In this document: positions 6,946 to 11,423 of the stretch, piece after piece
Numbering within the stretch: position 1 is the first letter of the stretch
Layout of the letters: every line of letters begins with the position of its first letter
NCBI GenBank assembly: GCA_964614265.1
Contig: CAZTKT010000026.1
Span: 1-11,423 of the forward strand
Direction of reading: 5' to 3'
Length of the DNA stretch: 11,423 nucleotides
Origin: JACQKD01 sp964614265
GTDB taxonomy: Bacteria; Patescibacteriota; Minisyncoccia; Phycocordibacterales; UBA918
Notes under the pieces: model-generated
Databases searched by the model: none
Told to the model about the DNA's origin: nothing
Seen by the model: only the letters and a program-made list of their open reading frames with translations
Program-made: the position numbers and the translations under genes

Positions 6946-7121
6946 AGATAACATCCTTCCGTTCAAAAACCGTCGTCCACCCTATGTGTTTTACATGCTG
7001 ATACAAACGTCCATAGACCCCATCAAATCCATACAGCATACAAAATCTGTCGAGAATGGTTTTGGGAGATTGCAAAATCGCAACCCAAAAATATGACTGG
7101 GCGGTTCATTCGGGTATTGTA
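6935..7121 (-). other. Intergenic stretch with two overlapping short reading frames and a candidate -10
   Basis: The 190 bp between the cysteine-rich gene and NUDIX hold no recognised gene. On the minus strand TACAAT (7121-7116) lies 6 nt before an ATG at 7109 that opens a 28-codon frame (begins MNRPVIFLGCDFAISQN); no good -35 is seen. In the next frame a second stretch is open from about 7105 to the TAA at 6937-6935. From its first ATG (7039) it encodes 34 residues (begins MLYGFDGVYGRLYQHVKHIG) and overlaps the NUDIX start by 11 nt. The composition of the second frame looks protein-like, and the two could be a frameshifted small gene or a decayed one. I recognise neither, and chance is possible. 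Confidence 0.3.
6955..6960 (-). promoter_or_regulatory. Shine-Dalgarno of the NUDIX gene
   Basis: GGAAGG on the minus strand, 9 nt from the ATG at 6945, but overlapping or too close to the two upstream in-frame ATGs (6966 and 6954). It therefore selects the third ATG. Confidence 0.65.
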
Positions 7122-7155
7122 CCAAAACATTTAAAGTAGTGGGGGTACTTCTCTG

Positions 7156-7545
7156 TCATGGAGAGAGTGACGGTGTGCTTATTACTGGTTTTCCGTACGA
7201 CATCCAGTAATCTCTGATTACGTCGCGGATAATCACAATAGGGTACAACAGTAGCCCCACCCGAGCGTGATACGTGCATGTGCCGGTTTGCCGATACTCT
7301 GTTTCTACAGAGTTGCCATTTTGACACATCAGTATCTCTCTCGTCGGACAATTGTACACCACATCGATTACACCCGTCAGAAACACCGACTTCTCAAAAC
7401 CACAGCCATTACAAGGAAGTTCGGAAGTGCCATCGGTGGGACAATGGCATCCCTTTAGGGTACAAGACCGGGTGTCTGGAATAAAATATGGAATCCCAAA
7501 ACCAAGAACAAATACTGCTACAGCAATTACTAAAATAATTTTCAT
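7156..7545 (-). CDS. Small cysteine-rich membrane-anchored protein, function unknown
   Basis: I use the ATG at 7545 (129 residues: MKIILVIAVAVFVLGFG...). An upstream in-frame ATG at 7626 would overlap the preceding gene and lie outside the predicted transcript. Residues 1-20 form a membrane or signal helix; eight cysteines follow between about residues 28 and 92 (SC-x4-GCHC, PCNGC, NC, MC, TC), then a second hydrophobic patch (about 98-108) and a Ser/Pro-rich tail. The spacing suggests an exported domain with up to four disulfides or a metal site. The strong promoter directly at the start codon predicts a leaderless mRNA. I believe similar small GCHC...PCN-type proteins occur in other CPR genomes, but no function is known to me. 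Confidence 0.75.
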   Translation of the reverse strand: MKIILVIAVAVFVLGFGIPYFIPDTRSCTLKGCHCPTDGTSELPCNGCGFEKSVFLTGVIDVVYNCPTREILMCQNGNSVETEYRQTGTCTYHARVGLLLYPIVIIRDVIRDYWMSYGKPVISTPSLSP

Positions 7546-7551
7546 AATCCA

Positions 7552-7580
7552 AGTATATTGAATCAAAAGAAAGGGTGCAA
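7552..7580 (-). promoter_or_regulatory. Sigma70-type promoter giving a leaderless mRNA
   Basis: On the minus strand TTGCAC (7580-7575), a 17-nt spacer and a perfect TATACT (7557-7552), then exactly 6 nt before the ATG at 7545. The expected start site is the A of that ATG or one base either side. It lies in the 41-bp gap after the preceding gene. Confidence 0.7.
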
Positions 7581-7586
7581 TGCTCT

Positions 7587-8486
7587 TTATGCAATCACAA
7601 TAAACACCAGCGTAAGTGCTCGCCACTCATTTTCTTCCATAACTCGTTCGTTATAGATACCGCGATCAGGCCAGCCAACATCAGAAAGTTGGATCGTGTG
7701 GTCAGAAAATACTTTCTCAACATAGGAAAGGTGTGCCTCCCCCTCTTCGGACATATACTCCATAATTGCTCCTGTCGATGGTACATCACTCAGTGAGACC
7801 GCAGGAAGCACTGAGAGAATCCGCGCCCAACAACCAGGCGTACGTGGTCTGGTATCCGGCCAGTCAATGTGTGTGCCTCGGCGTAACAGTTTGTAGTACA
7901 CATACTCATGTGCTTGGAGTGGAAGCTGTGAAAGGCGTGTGGAAAATTCATCACGAATCACTAAGCGCAGGCGGGTAGTATTCTCGTCCTGTGCGCCGTT
8001 GGCTTCTCCAGGCAGGAATGTGGGGTAGACGTCCGCCGCCTTTTGCACAATGGTGTCCGTCGGTACATACCCCTTTTTATTCCCCACGCCCACATGCGAC
8101 CATTCGGGACCTGCCTCAAGAAGCATCAACATATCGCCATACCACACATCAGCGATCACCGTATCAGCGGTACCGTCTGGCATCGTGCGTAACGGCACTT
8201 GCGATTGCGCACAGTACACGAGCGTGTGTTTCTGGGGGAGCACCTCTTCCATCACCGCCCATTCATGTGAGGCGGCATCACTCTCTTCCGCAAAGAGTGA
8301 CTCTTCAACCATGACAGAGAGTGGTGGAGGAACGTCAATCTCTACTGGTTCTCGAAACGCAGACACCACGCGCGAGGCAGGAAGGGACAATCGTAATTGC
8401 GTGTCGATATCTTCCCCACGACGCGAAAATAATAGTGATACGGCAAAAGTGTAGAGGTCCTCGACGACTGCTAGAAGTAGCTGCAT
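7587..8486 (-). CDS. SH3-domain protein with degenerate CHAP-like C-terminal domain
   Basis: From the ATG at 8486 the product has 299 residues. Residues 1-20 (MQLLLAVVEDLYTFAVSLLF) are hydrophobic but carry acidic residues, so they may be a weak membrane anchor. An acidic linker follows, then a bacterial SH3-like domain (about 90-146; VPLRTMPDGTADTVIADV...W-S-HVGVGNKKGYVPT). Residues about 175-299 resemble CHAP amidase/endopeptidase domains seen in CPR surface proteins: WP (209-210), GCW, GAIM (239-242), H252-L-S-YVE, IQLSD, W-P-x-x-G-x-YNER. The His is present, but the expected nucleophile position near Y195 (EYVYYKL, where relatives have C-V-x-Y) is Tyr. A GTG 18 codons upstream (8540) also opens this frame but would sit on the promoter's -35. 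Envelope binding is likelier than hydrolysis; the CHAP assignment is moderate. Confidence 0.7.
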   Translation of the reverse strand: MQLLLAVVEDLYTFAVSLLFSRRGEDIDTQLRLSLPASRVVSAFREPVEIDVPPPLSVMVEESLFAEESDAASHEWAVMEEVLPQKHTLVYCAQSQVPLRTMPDGTADTVIADVWYGDMLMLLEAGPEWSHVGVGNKKGYVPTDTIVQKAADVYPTFLPGEANGAQDENTTRLRLVIRDEFSTRLSQLPLQAHEYVYYKLLRRGTHIDWPDTRPRTPGCWARILSVLPAVSLSDVPSTGAIMEYMSEEGEAHLSYVEKVFSDHTIQLSDVGWPDRGIYNERVMEENEWRALTLVFIVIA

Positions 8487-8511
8487 AAGTAAGCCGTTTT
8501 CAGGTGGTTGC

Positions 8512-8540
8512 ACTATAGCATCCTGAGCAGATTTTGCCAC
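8512..8540 (-). promoter_or_regulatory. Extended -10 promoter of the SH3/CHAP-like gene
   Basis: On the minus strand GTGGCA (8540-8535), a 17-nt spacer and TATAGT (8517-8512), with TGC directly before the -10 (extended type). Predicted start is near 8505, about 20 nt before the ATG at 8486. If the promoter is used, the upstream GTG at 8540 cannot be the start from this transcript. Confidence 0.45.
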
Positions 8541-8593
8541 CCACGCCCCAGCTCCTGCCTAAGGAGGCGCCCACGCTCGCGCGATACCCCGTA

Positions 8594-9262
8594 CTAGTGG
8601 GCTCGTGGCCAAATCAATTGCGCTTTTTTGTATACCTTGGTCAGTGGATGATTGGCACAATCGTGCCGTTGTGCTGGACAGATATCTCGCCCATAGTGCA
8701 CAAGGCGATGATTAAACAACCACCATTCGCGTTTTGGCATAGTCTCCATCAAGTCACGTTCGATGCGAATTGGATCCCTATAATCGGAAAGATCAAATCG
8801 AATCGCGAACCGCCGTACATGAGTATCAACCGCAATACCTTCCGCAGTACCGTGTAGTGTCGCGTACACAACGTTTGCGGTCTTGCGTGCCACTCCGGGA
8901 AGCACGAGTAACTCATCCATCGTGTCAGGTACTGCTCCGTCAAACCGCTCGACGAGCATGCGAGCGGCGGCAAGGATGTTCTTCGTCTTGTTTTTATAAA
9001 ACCCACACGAGAATATATCTTTTTCAAACTCTTGTGGACTCGCATGTACATAGTGTTCAAGTGTCGGATATTTTTTAAATAGTGTTGCAGTCACTATATT
9101 TACTCGCACATCAGTACACTGTGCAGAAAGTTGTACCGCAACCATAAGCTCCCAAGGATTGCTGTAGGTGAGCGCGATATGCGGATCAGGATAGAGCCGC
9201 GTCAAGATACGATTCATTGCCGCAACTCGTTTTCTCCGTGTACGTTGTATTTCTTTCTTCAC
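8594..9262 (-). CDS. nth: Endonuclease III (Nth), bifunctional DNA glycosylase/AP lyase with altered Fe-S ligands
   Basis: Nth excises oxidised pyrimidines and cleaves the abasic site. The 222-residue protein shows ELMVAVQLSAQCTDVRVN (38-55), the helix-hairpin-helix LPGVARKTAN (121-130) with catalytic K127, and VDTHVRR with catalytic D146. The C-terminal C-x6-C-x2-C-x5-C cluster motif keeps its spacing but reads C195, C202, H205, Y211, so two of four cysteines are replaced; the tail ends HPLTKVYKKAQLIWPRAH. The start is a GTG at 9262 with no well-placed Shine-Dalgarno; an ATG at residue 16 is the alternative. It follows the VIT1-type gene by 42 bp on the same strand, so co-transcription is likely. 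Both catalytic residues are intact, so activity is expected. Confidence 0.93.
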   Translation of the reverse strand: MKKEIQRTRRKRVAAMNRILTRLYPDPHIALTYSNPWELMVAVQLSAQCTDVRVNIVTATLFKKYPTLEHYVHASPQEFEKDIFSCGFYKNKTKNILAAARMLVERFDGAVPDTMDELLVLPGVARKTANVVYATLHGTAEGIAVDTHVRRFAIRFDLSDYRDPIRIERDLMETMPKREWWLFNHRLVHYGRDICPAQRHDCANHPLTKVYKKAQLIWPRAH

Positions 9263-9304
9263 GATATGTCAGTACACCTCGGTTCTCACCCCACCTCGCA
9301 TCCC

Positions 9305-10174
9305 CTACGGGGACACGCCAATAGCCCCGCCGAGTGCCCGACCAATGATAAAAGAGACGAGCGCAATACCCAGAGAGAAGAAAAACATCTCACCGAGTTG
9401 CGTCAGATACGGCCGTTCGAGTAACAGCGCACTGTAAAAGGCAAGACACACAACCAATATCACGATCACGCCAGCCATAAGGGAGAGCGCCACCGATACA
9501 CTACCAGCGACCAAAAATGGGAGGACCAGTAACAACGCGATGACTAAGTAAGAAATACCCGTAAACGCGGCCGCTTTTACGGGGCTCCGTCCCACTTCAT
9601 ATCGTGCCTGTTGAAAGGCAGATGCGGCCATCGACATGCTTGCAGACAGCCCCGTCACAAGTCCCGCAATTGCGATAAGTCGAGGGGTGTGCAAGGCAAA
9701 AGAAAACCCTACCAATGCGCCCGTGAGTTCAATAAGCGCGTCATTAAACCCGAGCACCACATTCGAAAAAAAGACCGTGCGCTTCTCTTGTATACGCACC
9801 ACTACTTCATGCATACGTTTCGCAAAAGTATCAATGGTCTGCGCTTCTTTCGTCACAACACAGGTAGCGCAGTACTCTTTATATCGAGCAACATGCGCGG
9901 TGGTGCGTAGCGTCAGGTAGTTTGTCATGTGCACAATACCAAGCACACGCCGGAGCGCACGGTACCACATACCTGAGAGAGGCAAGAGGACGTATGGGGT
10001 GAGTATGTGCCCCGATTTCTGTGCCCAAAAGACCGCTCGCTCATGTGAGATTGTAGCAAGTTCTGTTACTGCATCCCTAAAAACACCCACGGGTTCCCGA
10101 GATGCAAGCATGGCATACACCGCTTCATCACGTTCAGCACGATGCGTGAAAAATGCTTCTTGATTTTTTGCCAC
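9305..10174 (-). CDS. VIT1/CCC1-family iron or manganese transporter with degenerate ferritin-like N-terminal domain
   Basis: The C-terminal part (about 133-289) is a VIT1/CCC1-type membrane transporter, a family that moves Fe2+ or Mn2+ out of the cytoplasm. It has NVVLGFNDALIELTGALVGFS (about 138-158), GLVTGLSASMSMAASAF (171-187) and three further helices (about 205-225, 228-250, 262-282). Residues 1-132 match the ferritin-like/rubrerythrin domain fused to this subfamily in form (helix, VFWAQ, LLPL...ALRRVLGI, YKEY, MHEVVVRIQE). The two E-x-x-H iron motifs are broken: the first reads S43-H-E-R46, and the second keeps H122 but has K119 for Glu. So the domain probably cannot form a normal diiron site. 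The start is GTG at 10174, close after a TATATA box, with no Shine-Dalgarno. Family confident, metal unknown. Confidence 0.85.
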   Translation of the reverse strand: MAKNQEAFFTHRAERDEAVYAMLASREPVGVFRDAVTELATISHERAVFWAQKSGHILTPYVLLPLSGMWYRALRRVLGIVHMTNYLTLRTTAHVARYKEYCATCVVTKEAQTIDTFAKRMHEVVVRIQEKRTVFFSNVVLGFNDALIELTGALVGFSFALHTPRLIAIAGLVTGLSASMSMAASAFQQARYEVGRSPVKAAAFTGISYLVIALLLVLPFLVAGSVSVALSLMAGVIVILVVCLAFYSALLLERPYLTQLGEMFFFSLGIALVSFIIGRALGGAIGVSP

Positions 10175-10179
10175 AGTAG

Positions 10180-10185
10180 TATATA
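10180..10185 (-). promoter_or_regulatory. Candidate -10 box of the VIT1-type gene
   Basis: TATATA on the minus strand (10185-10180), 5 nt before the GTG at 10174; the overlapping TATACT would be only 3 nt away. No good -35 is found at 16-18 nt. The gene may equally be read through from the upstream gene, 38 bp away. Confidence 0.3.
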
Positions 10186-10212
10186 TCGCGTCTCCTATAC
10201 CGATCCTCTACA

Positions 10213-11328
10213 TTAGGTGGCACGAATCCATCGATAGAACAGTGTTACTATACCACCGATATTCACGAGACTGATGATCGCAAGTGTGAGCATGCCTATG
10301 ATAGGAATGTAGAGCAGGAGCGCACAAGCAAGTGCGCCGAGAAGGGACCACTTCAGTGAGATAGTGACAACCCCATCCATGTACCGAGAGAAAATCGCGC
10401 CAACAAAAATACCATTAAGTGCTGATCCTATGAGTAGAAGGAGTGCATACGACAGGAGAAGCATCACGCCGATTGGCGAACCGATAATAGTGACCAGAAA
10501 GAGTATCGCAATAATTGGCATGAGTACGAGCGTCCCAAGCCCTACCAACCCATGCCGACCATACGCACCAATCGTATGCGGCATAAGGAGCTGTAACTTT
10601 ACTTTACACAAAAGCAGAAACGCGAGTGTGGTGAAGAGAAGTGCTAAAAGCGACAGCGTACCAAACGAGTTAAGGTGCGGTACTTCAGGTAACACATCTC
10701 TCGTGGTATCGCCGACCACTACAGAGCCAGGAGCTCGTACCAACTCTGTCGTTCCCGAATAAGTAATCGTCCCCTCCACACGAGCTTGGTCACCAAGTTC
10801 AAATGTTTGCACGTTATGCAGAGAGACCGAACCTAAGACAGGGCCATTGATGCGCACGATACCTGCACGTCCTGAAAGAGATCCACGTAAATCGCCCGCC
10901 ATGTCTACCTCTCCGCTCAAGAACAACAAGTCTCCTTTGATCTGTGCCGTTGATAGGATCCGCGTGACACCACCCATGACTACCACATCACCACCAACCG
11001 TACCCGAAATCACTACCTCCCCACCAACCACTCGTACATCATCCCCAACCGGACCATCGATGCGTATCGAGCCGCCGCCAATCACTACATCCTGCTTCAC
11101 CTCTCCATTCATCGTCACCGTGCCAGCCGTCGCATAGAGATCCCCCGAAACTTTGCCCGAAACGGTCACATCTCCCCCAGCCGCATAAAAATCGCTGGGA
11201 ACCTCTTGGGCCCCACTGATACCAATTGATTCCCCACTGCGCAATACCGGTGCCGCCAAAAGCGATAGAGGCATCAGTGCAGTGACCACACCCATAGCGC
11301 CCAGCAGAGTCCGTAGTTGTGTCTTCAT
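10213..11328 (-). CDS. Exported bactofilin-like beta-solenoid membrane protein
   Basis: The 371-residue product has a signal peptide (about 1-26, ending LLAA). Then come about eight repeats of 17-18 residues from about 52 to 192, with the pattern x-V-x-I-x-G-x-V-x-G-D-V-x-V-x-G-G (VTVSGKVSGDLYATAG, VVISGTVGGDVVVMGG and others). This is the signature of bactofilin/polymer-forming beta-solenoids. After a linker come four or five hydrophobic helices (about 222-241, 259-283, 285-312, 325-345, 346-368). The solenoid should lie outside the cytoplasmic membrane, unlike classical cytoplasmic bactofilins, which lack a signal peptide and helices. A structural or surface role is a guess. The ATG at 11328 has a -10 box 8 nt upstream and no Shine-Dalgarno. 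Confidence 0.82.
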   Translation of the reverse strand: MKTQLRTLLGAMGVVTALMPLSLLAAPVLRSGESIGISGAQEVPSDFYAAGGDVTVSGKVSGDLYATAGTVTMNGEVKQDVVIGGGSIRIDGPVGDDVRVVGGEVVISGTVGGDVVVMGGVTRILSTAQIKGDLLFLSGEVDMAGDLRGSLSGRAGIVRINGPVLGSVSLHNVQTFELGDQARVEGTITYSGTTELVRAPGSVVVGDTTRDVLPEVPHLNSFGTLSLLALLFTTLAFLLLCKVKLQLLMPHTIGAYGRHGLVGLGTLVLMPIIAILFLVTIIGSPIGVMLLLSYALLLLIGSALNGIFVGAIFSRYMDGVVTISLKWSLLGALACALLLYIPIIGMLTLAIISLVNIGGIVTLFYRWIRAT

Positions 11329-11336
11329 ATGGCTAT

Positions 11337-11366
11337 AGTATACCTATACTACCAAAAATTTTCCAA
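11337..11366 (-). promoter_or_regulatory. Promoter of the solenoid membrane protein with overlapping palindrome
   Basis: On the minus strand TTGGAA (11366-11361), an 18-nt spacer and a perfect TATACT (11342-11337), 8 nt before the ATG at 11328, so the leader would be about 2 nt. The -10 is one arm of an inverted repeat AGTATA-CC-TATACT (11337-11350 on the plus strand), which could be an operator or just a second -10 facing the other way. Confidence 0.6.
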
Positions 11367-11423
11367 TGCCTGAATAAGTCCACCCCTTTCTGCACCCCTC
11401 TGGTAATTGTTCACGATAGTACT
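11367..11423. other. Window end with no feature seen
   Basis: The last bases beyond the solenoid gene's promoter show no open frame, hairpin or repeat that I can support. Confidence 0.5.

Noticed and set aside
8551..8570. GC-rich inverted repeat between nth and the SH3/CHAP-like gene
   Set aside because: One arm carries an extra base and no T-run follows on the minus strand, so termination is not supported.
9079..9097. ATAGTG/CACTAT inverted repeat in nth
   Set aside because: Six-base arms in coding sequence are expected by chance in 11 kb.
9301..9313. TCCCC-TAC-GGGGA hairpin at the end of the VIT1-type gene
   Set aside because: The stem is only 5 bp, partly coding, and lacks a T-run on the transcribed strand.

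Overview
The window reads as a chromosomal segment of a Candidate Phyla Radiation bacterium (Patescibacteria, most likely a Paceibacteria/Parcubacteria-type lineage). This is inferred from gene content and protein style: small tightly packed genes, RNase J behind a membrane-anchored peptide-binding protein, a TrmB-type regulator trace, reduced DNA-repair enzymes with missing iron-sulfur ligands, and a VIT1-type transporter fused to a ferritin-like domain. TGA serves as an ordinary stop, so this is not one of the lineages that recode UGA. There is no phage, integrase, insertion sequence, CRISPR array, tRNA or rRNA gene.

Layout. Plus strand, 1-5.6 kb: secG with its own promoter; a two-gene unit of a membrane-anchored SBP_bac_5 protein and RNase J (9 bp apart); the C-terminal stump of a TrmB-family regulator carrying a near-consensus promoter; and a 12-TM major facilitator transporter starting one base after the stump's stop. 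Minus strand, 5.65-11.33 kb, convergent with the first block: a beta-solenoid membrane protein (first transcribed), a VIT1/CCC1 transporter, endonuclease III, an SH3 plus CHAP-like protein, a small cysteine-rich membrane protein, and a translationally coupled NUDIX-mutY pair.

Functions. Repair of oxidised bases is the clearest theme: MutY, a NUDIX hydrolase and Nth lie within 3.6 kb. Envelope functions make up most of the rest (SecG, peptide-binding protein, solenoid membrane protein, SH3/CHAP-like protein, cysteine-rich protein, two transporters). RNase J is the only RNA-decay enzyme.

No new multi-gene defence or mobile system is visible. The unusual points are at residue and regulatory scale: RNase J has Tyr in place of the motif C metal-ligand His; MutY has Glu in place of the catalytic Asp and no Fe-S cysteines; Nth has C-C-H-Y at the four cluster positions; the CHAP-like protein seems to lack its nucleophile; several first-in-operon genes have a -10 box so close to the start codon that their mRNAs should be leaderless, while operon-internal genes have good Shine-Dalgarno sequences; and mutY contains a 26-bp near-perfect palindrome.
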